Source: Oscillospiraceae bacterium
Lineage (GTDB): Bacteria > Bacillota > Clostridia > Oscillospirales > CAG-272
Direction of reading: 5' to 3'
Assembly: GCA_015065005.1 (NCBI GenBank)
Contig: SVRE01000011.1
Location: 1-43,284 of the forward strand
DNA: 43,284 nt
Shown here piece after piece: positions 26,698 through 33,939 of the stretch. The notes under the pieces were generated by a model. The model did not search any database and had not been told where the DNA came from. It was given only the letters and a program-made list of their open reading frames with translations. Each line of letters begins with the position of its first letter. Position 1 is the first letter of the stretch. The position numbers and the translations under genes were made by a program.

Positions 26698-27840
26698 ATG
26701 AAAAAAATAAGAATTCTACTTTTTATTTTTCCCATAGTGCTTATCTTGGCTATGTCAATAAAAGCAGAAGATATAAAGGGAGAAATTTTTAATTCTATTT
26801 CTGATGAGCTTGACTATTTTAAAGACTCACTACCGGAATACGTACAGGATTTTTTTCCAAGCGAATTATTAGAAGGAGACTTTTCGCAATTAATAAACGG
26901 AGAAATTAACGAAAAATCCTTTTTTGAACTTACACTGTCGTATTTAACCTCAGGAATAAATACGGTTTTGAAAGAATTTGCCTCAATTTTAGCTTTAATA
27001 ATCATAATTTCTATATTCAATATTCTAAGTAATTCCTTATCAGAAACCAATGCAAGCAATATTTTCTCCATTTGCTCTGCTCTTTGTATTTCAATTACTG
27101 TTTTAAACGTTTGCAATGCCTTAGCATCAAATACAGCCGCATATATGAAGCTTTTATGCAATGTAATGAACAGCTTTATACCGATAATAATAAGTACACT
27201 TACAATGAGCGGAAATATGTCAAGCGCAGTAGTGATAAATAGTTCTTTCATATTATTCATTAATGTTGTAGAGACCTTTTTGCTTTCATTTATGCTTCCG
27301 CTTATCAAAATGTGCTTAGCGTTTGGATGTGTTAAATGTTTAAACAATTGCTGTGATGTAAGCGGTATTTCAAAAACGGTTAAAACAACATTTACGTCTG
27401 TTACCGTATTCGTTATGTCACTTTTTATGTTTGTACTATCATATAAAAGTACACTTTCTCAAAGTGCGGACTCAATCTCTTTAAAAACTACTAAATTTGC
27501 TATAAGCAGCTTTGTACCTTTGGTGGGCGCCTCTGTTAATGAGACCTTAAGAACTGTCAATGCTAGCCTGACAATGATAAAAAAATCCTGTGGTGTAATG
27601 GCAATAATTGCCGTGGCAGTCATTATGCTCCCCATAATTATTAACCTTTTTTTGAACAAGCTTTCTTTCAACCTACTGTCTTCACTGTCAAGGCTTATGG
27701 GCTGTAACAACGAAAACTCAATTTTAGAAGAAGCAGATTCGGTTTGCGGATTTTTGCTGACCTTGGTTTCTTGCACCTGTGTATTGTTTATTTTTTCTTT
27801 AACAATCTTTTTGAAAACAGGTACAGAGGTGGGACAATGA
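26698..27840 (+). CDS. spoIIIAE: Stage III sporulation protein AE
   Basis: A 380-residue polytopic membrane protein of the SpoIIIA channel. A signal-like N-terminus (about residues 1-23) is followed by a polar region of about 80 residues and then by some seven hydrophobic segments. The SFVPLVGASVNETL stretch and the Ser/Thr-rich helices are family-typical. Its stop overlaps the spoIIIAF start (ATGA). Confidence 0.95.
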   Translation: MKKIRILLFIFPIVLILAMSIKAEDIKGEIFNSISDELDYFKDSLPEYVQDFFPSELLEGDFSQLINGEINEKSFFELTLSYLTSGINTVLKEFASILALIIIISIFNILSNSLSETNASNIFSICSALCISITVLNVCNALASNTAAYMKLLCNVMNSFIPIIISTLTMSGNMSSAVVINSSFILFINVVETFLLSFMLPLIKMCLAFGCVKCLNNCCDVSGISKTVKTTFTSVTVFVMSLFMFVLSYKSTLSQSADSISLKTTKFAISSFVPLVGASVNETLRTVNASLTMIKKSCGVMAIIAVAVIMLPIIINLFLNKLSFNLLSSLSRLMGCNNENSILEEADSVCGFLLTLVSCTCVLFIFSLTIFLKTGTEVGQ

Positions 27841-28325
27841 AGAAATATATATCAACAATTGTATTAGTTTCGATCATAGGGGGCATAGTGATAAACTTGA
27901 TTTCCCAAAGAGATACGGGGCTAAAAAAATACATCAGCTTTGTAGTTGGTTTAATATATGCCATAGTATTTATATCTCCGATTGTATCGATAGTTCAAAA
28001 TACAGACGTTTTAAGTGAAAACATTTCAAATATGCTTTCACAAGTTATCGATACAGATAAAATTGATAAGACAAATCAAATTATTGTGGCTTCATCAGTA
28101 GATAAAATATGTGACGGTATCAAAAAAGCAATTATCAACGAATACAATTTTAAGGAGGACAGCGTTCAGGTAAGCGCTATAATTGATGATAAAAATTTAC
28201 AGGCAATTGTTATAGATAAAATTGAAATAACTCTTTTGAATGAAGCAACATGGTATGATGGTGACAAGGTTAAAAGCTACGTAACAGACTTAGTAGGTTG
28301 TAAAGTTGAAGTACATAAGATATAA
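27837..28325 (+). CDS. spoIIIAF: Stage III sporulation protein AF
   Basis: A 162-residue protein with two N-terminal membrane helices (about 4-22 and 34-52; GLKKYISFVVGLIYAIVFISPI is the typical SpoIIIAF linker and helix 2) and a soluble ring-building-like domain of about 100 residues. The frame extends upstream into spoIIIAE, but the ATG at 27837 has GAGGTGG before it and overlaps the spoIIIAE stop by four bases. Confidence 0.93.
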   Translation: MKKYISTIVLVSIIGGIVINLISQRDTGLKKYISFVVGLIYAIVFISPIVSIVQNTDVLSENISNMLSQVIDTDKIDKTNQIIVASSVDKICDGIKKAIINEYNFKEDSVQVSAIIDDKNLQAIVIDKIEITLLNEATWYDGDKVKSYVTDLVGCKVEVHKI

Positions 28326-28334
28326 GGAGAAAAT

Positions 28335-28787
28335 ATGATTTTAAATAACAAAAAAAGCTTATTAATTGTGATTATTACGGCTGTTTTAGGTGTTCTATTA
28401 GTAATAATCGGTGGCTTTGGTACAAAAAAAGAAAACAGTGCTAACGAAAAAATTGATTACAAAAGCTATACAAATGAGCTTGAGAAAAAATTAGAAGCTT
28501 TTTTACTAAGTGTTGATGGAGTTAATAAGGCCGAGGTCATTGTAACCCTTGAAAACTCCAGCGAACAAGTTTATGCGCAAAACCAGACAACATATGATTT
28601 TCTCACCATTACTTCCGATAACGGTGAAAGTCCTGTTTACATAACGGAAATTTATCCGATAGTAAGAGGAGTTGCCATTTCCTGCACCAACGGCGGTGAT
28701 GATGAGGTTAAAATGAAAATTAACAGATTGATTTCTGCCTACTTGGGAATATCATCTAACAGAATTGAAATAGTAGAAATAAAATAG
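28335..28787 (+). CDS. spoIIIAG: Stage III sporulation protein AG
   Basis: A 150-residue bitopic protein. One helix at about residues 9-27 is followed by an extracytoplasmic ring-building domain that in Bacillus forms a 30-subunit ring between mother cell and forespore. VDGVNKAEVIVTLE and YPIVRGVAISCTNG are family hallmarks. AGGAG lies before the ATG, 9 bases after spoIIIAF. Confidence 0.94.
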   Translation: MILNNKKSLLIVIITAVLGVLLVIIGGFGTKKENSANEKIDYKSYTNELEKKLEAFLLSVDGVNKAEVIVTLENSSEQVYAQNQTTYDFLTITSDNGESPVYITEIYPIVRGVAISCTNGGDDEVKMKINRLISAYLGISSNRIEIVEIK

Positions 28788-28846
28788 CATAAATGTACAA
28801 TGCTTGAAATATATTAGTAATGTAAAAATTTTATAGGAGATTTGAT

Positions 28847-29410
28847 ATGAACACAGAAAAGAAACCCAACAAATTTAAACAGCTCTTTAAAAAAATCGGT
28901 ACCAAAAATCTTATAGTTGTTTGTGCAGTATTATTAATTGGTACAGCCATTGGCGTAAATTACATACTTTATAATGATGCTAATGATGACCCAATTTCTG
29001 ACGTAGATATTGATTTAGACGGTACAGACTTAGAAAACACACTTGATAAAGACCCTAACTCATCAAATTATTTTGCACAAACAATTTTATCACGTAAGCA
29101 GGCACGTGATGAAGCGCTAGAGGTTTTGAAATCCGTTGCATCCAGCGACAGCGCTCTTCCTGAAACCGTAGAGACAGCATTAAATGACATTTCTCAAATT
29201 GCAAAGGACATAGAAAATGAATCAAACATTGAAACATTGATTGAAGCTAAGGGCTTTAAAGAGTGTATAGCAGTTATTAGCGAGGGCAAGGCAACTGTAA
29301 TAGTTCAGTCTGATGGACTTTTGGCAAATGAGGTTGCACAAATTAATGAAATTGTTTATGAAGCATCAGGTATATTACCTACTGATCTGAAAATCATAGA
29401 AAAGAATTAA
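28847..29410 (+). CDS. spoIIIAH: Stage III sporulation protein AH
   Basis: A 187-residue bitopic protein. The helix at about 19-41 is followed by an acidic linker (about 42-68) and then a ring domain related to the YscJ/FliF family (SRKQARDEALEVLKSVASS, then IAVISEGKATVIVQSDGL). In Bacillus it pairs with forespore SpoIIQ; no spoIIQ is in this window. It ends the operon. The 59-base gap after spoIIIAG holds a GGAG site but no clear promoter. Confidence 0.94.
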   Translation: MNTEKKPNKFKQLFKKIGTKNLIVVCAVLLIGTAIGVNYILYNDANDDPISDVDIDLDGTDLENTLDKDPNSSNYFAQTILSRKQARDEALEVLKSVASSDSALPETVETALNDISQIAKDIENESNIETLIEAKGFKECIAVISEGKATVIVQSDGLLANEVAQINEIVYEASGILPTDLKIIEKN

Positions 29411-29422
29411 TTAATATCTGCC

Positions 29423-29451
29423 TTGACAAATTGCTTTTTTTATTGTATCAT
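29423..29451 (+). promoter_or_regulatory. Predicted sigma-A promoter of the 94-residue gene
   Basis: Consensus TTGACA and TATCAT with a 17-base spacer, beginning 13 bases after spoIIIAH and about 32 bases before the ATG. It indicates that the small gene is not simply part of the spoIIIA operon. Confidence 0.75.
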
Positions 29452-29482
29452 ATAAAAAAGAAATCAAAAGGCGGTTATAATA

Positions 29483-29767
29483 ATGGAACTTAGTAAAAAT
29501 CAATATGTTCTTTACAAAGGTCTTCCTTTAGTAAGAGATGGTGATATGCTCTGCTACGGTGACTTAAATGAAAAGTATATTCTTACGCTAAATATCTTAG
29601 GTAAGGATAATAATGATAAACCAAATATGATTATGGTTCAGATTTGTCACTCAAATGACAGAAATAAAATTGTAAAAGGCAAACAGGCATTTAAAAATGA
29701 CTTGTATGAAGCTCTTGATTTAGGCAGAGAGTGGCTTGAACACATTCTTAAAGCAGAAAATCAATAA
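29483..29767 (+). CDS. Conserved small protein of unknown function
   Basis: A 94-residue soluble protein without membrane segments or recognisable motifs. The first 60 residues look beta-rich (QYVLYKGLPLVRDGDMLCYGD, KYILTLNILG, PNMIMVQI) and the last 30 form an acidic/basic helix (DLYEALDLGREWLEHILKAE). It has GGCGG as a ribosome site, its own promoter and a terminator, so it is monocistronic, between spoIIIAH and a MarR gene. I do not recognise the family. Confidence 0.8.
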   Translation: MELSKNQYVLYKGLPLVRDGDMLCYGDLNEKYILTLNILGKDNNDKPNMIMVQICHSNDRNKIVKGKQAFKNDLYEALDLGREWLEHILKAENQ

Positions 29768-29775
29768 TAAAAAAA

Positions 29776-29806
29776 GGTGTTGAATTTAATTTCAACACCA
29801 TTTTTT
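29776..29806. terminator. Bidirectional terminator between small gene and marR
   Basis: Arms of 9 bp (29776-29784 and 29791-29799) with a 6-base loop, flanked by runs of A and T, suit both the plus-strand small gene and the convergent MarR gene. Confidence 0.88.
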
Positions 29807-30261
29807 TATTCTTCTTCAGTTAAATTTTTAATCATAGTTGCCAGCACAAATGCTGCATTCTTTTCTTCCTTGATTGTGAGCCCTTTAAATGCCTTTTTTT
29901 GCATATCCGATATCAGTTCATTTCTTTCCCTGTTCAGCTTTTCCCCTTGCTCGGTTAAATATACTCTGATTTGCCTTTGATCATATGTATCATTTAACCT
30001 TTTTACGTATCCTTCCTTTTCCAGCCTTGCAAGCGCAACACTTATGGTGGAGCCCTTAAGGTGCGTAGCGCGAACAATATCATTTTGAGAAATACCGTCA
30101 TTAATGCCCAATGTGAAAAGTATAAACCTTGATGCTTTTTGATTTAAAAAGTCATTATTTGAAATTTCAGAAACTCTTTCCTCAAAAATTTTCGCAAGCA
30201 TATTTACCAAAGTAATTGTTGGAATAGAGGTGTCATCAAATTCTAAAAATCTGTCAATCAT
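29806..30261 (-). CDS. MarR-family transcriptional regulator
   Basis: A 151-residue dimeric winged-helix repressor type. The DNA-binding domain spans about residues 40-110: GINDGISQNDIVRATHLKGSTISVALARLEKEGYVKR, then the wing with DQRQIRVYLTEQGEKL. The start is taken at the ATG at 30261, with AGAGG seven bases upstream; a TTG five codons earlier lacks a ribosome site. It has its own promoter and is divergent from spoIVB. No transporter or enzyme target is adjacent, so it may act on its own promoter or elsewhere. Confidence 0.92.
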   Translation of the reverse strand: MIDRFLEFDDTSIPTITLVNMLAKIFEERVSEISNNDFLNQKASRFILFTLGINDGISQNDIVRATHLKGSTISVALARLEKEGYVKRLNDTYDQRQIRVYLTEQGEKLNRERNELISDMQKKAFKGLTIKEEKNAAFVLATMIKNLTEEE

Positions 30262-30294
30262 ATTTTCGCCTCTCAATACATCTTTGTTTTAATT

Positions 30295-30323
30295 ATTATA
30301 CAATACTAAATAAAAAATTTCAA
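30295..30323 (-). promoter_or_regulatory. Predicted sigma-A promoter of marR
   Basis: Minus-strand TTGAAA and consensus TATAAT with a 17-base spacer, about 33 bases before the ATG. Confidence 0.75.
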
Positions 30324-30437
30324 TAGAATTGTTGCTTTAATTTTGGAATATTCTTTCTTGCACTTATAAATTTGTTAAACATAATATAATTCTTTTTGCA
30401 CAAATTAATTATGTACAAAAATGAAAGGACTTATCAA

Positions 30438-31475
30438 ATGAAAAAGCAAAATATTTTATTGCGTTTATTCTCGATTGTTTTTATTTTTGCTCTATTGTGC
30501 TTGCCTGTATATGCACAAGTTCAATCAAGTATTGATATAAAAAATATTGAACTGTATCCAGGCGGCATGGCGTTCGGTGCTAAAATAATTTCAAATGGGC
30601 TTACTGTTGTAAAATTCACTGAAAAGCAGGGAAAAGATGCATCAAGTGCCTATTCTGCCGGGGTTCGCGAAGGGGATATAATTACTAAAATCAATGACAA
30701 TTCAATTAATTCTATTGAAGATTTTGTAAAGCAAGTTGACAAAAATGGTGGGAATAAAATGAAAATGACTGTTATGAGAAATTCAAGCGAAATGGACTTT
30801 TATGTTACACCTAAATATTCAGAAAATGACGGAAAATACAAAACAGGCATTTGGGTGAAGGATTCAACCTCGGGAATTGGAACAATTACCTACATTAATC
30901 CAAAAACGAACGGATTTGGAGGCTTAGGTCACGCAATTTGTGACTCATCAACAGGAAAGCCTGTTCCGTTAAGTCACGGTTCAGTAATGGATGTTTCAAT
31001 TAACGGAGTTATAAAAGGTCAGGCAGGAACAGCCGGTGAGCTAAAGGGTACCTTTCAGCAAAGGAAAATCGGCACTCTGACCAAAAATACGCCTTGTGGG
31101 GTTTTCGGTTTACTTTCCTATGGTTCATTTCAGTGCCCGGAAGGACTTATGAAAATTTGTCCTAAGGAAGAAGTGAAAGAGGGCGAGGCTTATATTTGGA
31201 CCACGCTTGACAGTGGAAAGCCACAAAAATACAAAATATTAATTTCAAGCATAGATGCAACCAACAACAATACAAAAAACTTTAGAATTAAGGTTGTAGA
31301 TGAAGAATTATTACAAAAATCCGGCGGCATCGTTCAAGGCATGAGTGGCAGCCCGATAATTCAAGACGGGCGACTGGTCGGTGCTGTTACCCATGTACTA
31401 ATTAATGATCCAACTCAAGGTTATGGAATTTTTATCGAAAATATGTTAAATGAAATGCCTTCAATTTTGTTGTAA
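30438..31475 (+). CDS. spoIVB: SpoIVB serine peptidase (S55)
   Basis: Forespore-secreted protease that signals across the intermembrane space to trigger pro-sigma-K processing in Bacillus. From the chosen ATG it has 345 residues. An N-terminal membrane or signal helix (about 7-26) is followed by a PDZ domain (about 65-125, SAGVREGDIITKIND). The S55 catalytic region has GGLGHAICD (His165) and the serine motif GMSGSPI (Ser303), followed by VGAVTHVLIND. AAAGGA is seven bases before this ATG; the frame continues upstream without a better start. Spo0A, the usual next gene, is absent here. Confidence 0.95.
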   Translation: MKKQNILLRLFSIVFIFALLCLPVYAQVQSSIDIKNIELYPGGMAFGAKIISNGLTVVKFTEKQGKDASSAYSAGVREGDIITKINDNSINSIEDFVKQVDKNGGNKMKMTVMRNSSEMDFYVTPKYSENDGKYKTGIWVKDSTSGIGTITYINPKTNGFGGLGHAICDSSTGKPVPLSHGSVMDVSINGVIKGQAGTAGELKGTFQQRKIGTLTKNTPCGVFGLLSYGSFQCPEGLMKICPKEEVKEGEAYIWTTLDSGKPQKYKILISSIDATNNNTKNFRIKVVDEELLQKSGGIVQGMSGSPIIQDGRLVGAVTHVLINDPTQGYGIFIENMLNEMPSILL

Positions 31476-31484
31476 GGCTCTTAC

Positions 31485-31513
31485 GGGTAGAGAAAATATG
31501 CTCTACCCTTTTT
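31485..31513 (+). terminator. Intrinsic terminator after spoIVB
   Basis: Perfect 8-bp GC-containing arms (31485-31492 and 31501-31508) with an 8-base loop and a T run, 9 bases after the stop codon. Confidence 0.88.
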
Positions 31514-31568
31514 GTCGATTTATATTAGCTATTATTATATTATATTTCGCGTTTTTTAATGTAAACTA

Positions 31569-31597
31569 TTGACTTTATTAACAAATAGTGATAAAAT
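31569..31597 (+). promoter_or_regulatory. Predicted sigma-A promoter of the SPFH-yidD operon
   Basis: TTGACT and TAAAAT with a 17-base spacer, about 35 bases before the SPFH gene. A TGTCGAT resembling an 0A box lies further upstream at 31513-31519, about 90 bases from the start point. Confidence 0.7.
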
Positions 31598-31633
31598 TTT
31601 CTTAGAACTTTTTGTCTACAGGAGTAATCAATT

Positions 31634-32821
31634 ATGTCTAATAATCTTCTTGACGTTATAAGATATGAGGGCGACAACAGTAGCATCGTACATAAACATC
31701 ACATTCAAGACTTTAATACCAAATCACAATTGATTGTAGGTGAATCTCAAGAGGCAATTTTCTTTAAGGATGGTCAAGCTCTTGATTTATTCACAGCAGG
31801 AAGGCATTCCTTAAATTCAGATAATTTCCCAATCATTAAACGAATTTTTGGAGCAGTATTTGGTAATAAAAATCCCTTCCAATGTGAAGTATATTTTATA
31901 AACAAGGTTTCTGTAGTTGATATTCTTTGGGGAACAGATGCCCCTATTTCAGTTAATGACCCTGAGTATAATATACTTGTTGGTATTAAATCTTACGGTC
32001 AAATGGGAATACGTGTTCTTGATTCAAGAAAGTTTTTAATCAAAATTGTAGGACAGCTTGATAATTATTCTATTGATTCAGTAAGGTCCGCAATTAAGGG
32101 TATGGTTAAACATAGTGTTAAAGACGTTATCGCCAAGACAATTATTGACAGCAAATGTCCAATTCTTGAGCTTTCCGGTAGACTTTCTGAGCTTTCAGAA
32201 ATGGTAAAAATACCTTTAAACAAGCATCTGGAGTTAATCGGCTTAACACTTGAAAATTTCTTCATCAATGATATTTCCGCTATTGACAGCGACCTTAAAG
32301 AGCTTCGCGAAATGAAAAATGCACGTATGAAAGCAATCAGTGAAATTGACATTGATGCTATGCGTACCGTCCGTATGAGTGAAGCTGAAGCTACAGCAAG
32401 AAAAAACCAAGGCTTTACATATCACGACCAAAGAAGATACGATATTATGCAAGCTGCTGCTTCAAATGAAGGAGTTGCCGGAGCCGCTATGGGCGCCGGA
32501 ATGGGTGCCGGAATGGGCCTTGGTATCGGTGGTGAGCTTGGCAAGGTTGCCGGACAAGCTATGCAACCGCAGTCAACCGAGCGTTGTCCAAATTGCGCTG
32601 CTGCTTTAATACATAATGCTAAATTCTGCTCTTCTTGCGGACAAGCAATTGTAGTAAAAAAGCAGTTTTGCATTAAGTGTGGCGGTGAGTTGCCATCCGG
32701 TGCACGTTTCTGCCCAAGCTGTGGTGCCGAACAAGCAAAAGCAGAAAAGGTTTGCCCTTTCTGTCAAACAACCGTCGATGATAATTGCCGTTTCTGCCCA
32801 GGTTGCGGACACCAAATTTAA
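31634..32821 (+). CDS. SPFH-domain protein with three C-terminal zinc ribbons
   Basis: A 395-residue protein. Residues of about 25-235 form an SPFH (stomatin/flotillin-like) domain of the bacterial 'virion core protein-like' group, similar to Bacillus YdjI. A charged helical segment rich in Glu, Arg and Ala follows (KELREMKNARMKAISEIDID). A Gly/Ala/Met-rich linker (about 283-310) leads to three Cys4 zinc ribbons: CPNC with CSSC, CIKC with CPSC, and CPFC with CPGC. No membrane helix is present, so attachment would be peripheral. SPFH proteins form large rings at membranes; YdjI works with the phage-shock-type PspA system. First gene of a four-gene unit with a membrane protein, a YidD-like protein and another zinc-ribbon protein. 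Confidence 0.88.
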   Translation: MSNNLLDVIRYEGDNSSIVHKHHIQDFNTKSQLIVGESQEAIFFKDGQALDLFTAGRHSLNSDNFPIIKRIFGAVFGNKNPFQCEVYFINKVSVVDILWGTDAPISVNDPEYNILVGIKSYGQMGIRVLDSRKFLIKIVGQLDNYSIDSVRSAIKGMVKHSVKDVIAKTIIDSKCPILELSGRLSELSEMVKIPLNKHLELIGLTLENFFINDISAIDSDLKELREMKNARMKAISEIDIDAMRTVRMSEAEATARKNQGFTYHDQRRYDIMQAAASNEGVAGAAMGAGMGAGMGLGIGGELGKVAGQAMQPQSTERCPNCAAALIHNAKFCSSCGQAIVVKKQFCIKCGGELPSGARFCPSCGAEQAKAEKVCPFCQTTVDDNCRFCPGCGHQI

Positions 32822-32837
32822 GTTAGGAGTTACATAA

Positions 32838-33533
32838 ATGAAAAATAGAATTTTTTCAATTTCACTTATTTCTCTGCTTGTTATATTTGCTGCTGCAAAT
32901 GCAATCTTATTTCTTGTAATCCCAGATGCAAATTTTGACCTTGCTTCATTTTGGATTGCTTGGTTCTTTTCCTTCCCACTTTGTCTTTTGACAACATTAG
33001 TTGTTACCTTTTACTGTGCAAAAACAAGCAATATTACACTTGTAAAGGTGCCGCTTCTCTTTACTATTCAGTATTCTTTCGTTATAGTTTATTTGATTGC
33101 CGGTATTATTTTAATGTCATTGGGTCTTGAAAATATTACCTCTGCCCTTGTGACCGAAATTTCCATAACTGCGGTTTATTTAGTTTTAGTTCTTTATGCT
33201 TGGTCTACAATTTCATATTTAAACGATAACATAAAACGTGCAAGGAAAAAGGTTTTCTATATCAGATCTTTGCAATCTGATATAGACAATTGCATTCCAA
33301 AGGTAAGCGATCCAAAGCTTTCACAGCAATTGGTTGATTTAGCAAGTAAAATCCGATTTAGTGACCCTATGAGCCACAAATCCTTGCGTGATTCCGAGCA
33401 AAAGCTACAAGACTTGGTGTACAAAATTACCACTAATATTTCAAATGGCGAATTTGATGATATCCCGTCCTTGATTAATGAAACATCAATTGAGCTTGAT
33501 TACCGAAATAACAAATGTAAAATACTTAAATGA
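32838..33533 (+). CDS. Four-helix membrane protein of unknown function
   Basis: A 231-residue protein with four membrane helices in the first 130 residues (about 7-29, 38-60, 72-95 and 105-127) and a cytoplasmic helical tail of about 100 residues (IRSLQSDIDNCIPKV, SKIRFSDPMSHKSLRDSEQKLQDLVYKI). GGAG precedes the ATG and the stop overlaps the yidD start (ATGA), so it is tightly coupled to both neighbours. I do not recognise the family. The context suggests a partner of the SPFH protein. Confidence 0.85.
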   Translation: MKNRIFSISLISLLVIFAAANAILFLVIPDANFDLASFWIAWFFSFPLCLLTTLVVTFYCAKTSNITLVKVPLLFTIQYSFVIVYLIAGIILMSLGLENITSALVTEISITAVYLVLVLYAWSTISYLNDNIKRARKKVFYIRSLQSDIDNCIPKVSDPKLSQQLVDLASKIRFSDPMSHKSLRDSEQKLQDLVYKITTNISNGEFDDIPSLINETSIELDYRNNKCKILK

Positions 33534-33907
33534 AAAAACTTATTCGCGAAATAAGAGTGTGGGACATAATAAGATACTTCTCCTTCCCGAAGCTTTATTT
33601 AGCTATTATTTGGGTTGGATATGCTTTGTTAGTAAGGTATCAACCGTTACCGTTTAACACTCTTTATACACTGCCTATATTTCTTTTACTATCTGTTCAT
33701 TTAATTAAACGGATACTTATTGGTGCAATTCTTTTGTACAAGGCATTTGCGCCTATGGAAATAAGAAGTAGATGTAGGTTTAAGCCAACCTGCTCCACTT
33801 ACATGATAATGGCACTAAAAAAGTATGGCTTATTTATTGGATTGATTAAAGGGATAATTCGTATTCTACATTGCAAGCCCCCTTACGAAGGCGTTGATTA
33901 TCCTTAA
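33530..33907 (+). CDS. YidD-like membrane protein insertion factor, N-terminally extended
   Basis: A 125-residue protein whose C-terminal 60 residues carry the YidD pattern: CRFKPTCSTYMIMALKKYG, then IRILHCKPP. In its usual place (rnpA-yidD-yidC) YidD assists YidC-dependent insertion. Here about 55 extra N-terminal residues form one or two hydrophobic segments (about 20-35 and 42-62), and the gene lies in an unrelated operon, so it may be a paralogue with a dedicated role. It overlaps the preceding gene by four bases. Confidence 0.82.
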   Translation: MKKLIREIRVWDIIRYFSFPKLYLAIIWVGYALLVRYQPLPFNTLYTLPIFLLLSVHLIKRILIGAILLYKAFAPMEIRSRCRFKPTCSTYMIMALKKYGLFIGLIKGIIRILHCKPPYEGVDYP

Positions 33908-33939
33908 ATTATAGTTTATTTATTTTGGAGGAATTTTTT

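Noticed and set aside
26814..27347. 177-codon minus-strand frame inside spoIIIAE
   Set aside because: Antisense shadow of a well supported gene in an intact operon; no ribosome site.
30380..30386. CATAATA before spoIVB as a sigma-G -10
   Set aside because: It matches the -10 but there is no GAATA-like -35 at the right distance; a sigma-A reading (TTGCAC with CATAAT) is equally possible.
31513..31519. TGTCGAT upstream of the SPFH gene as a Spo0A site
   Set aside because: One mismatch to the core, located next to the spoIVB terminator and about 90 bases from the expected start, so too weak and too distant to claim.
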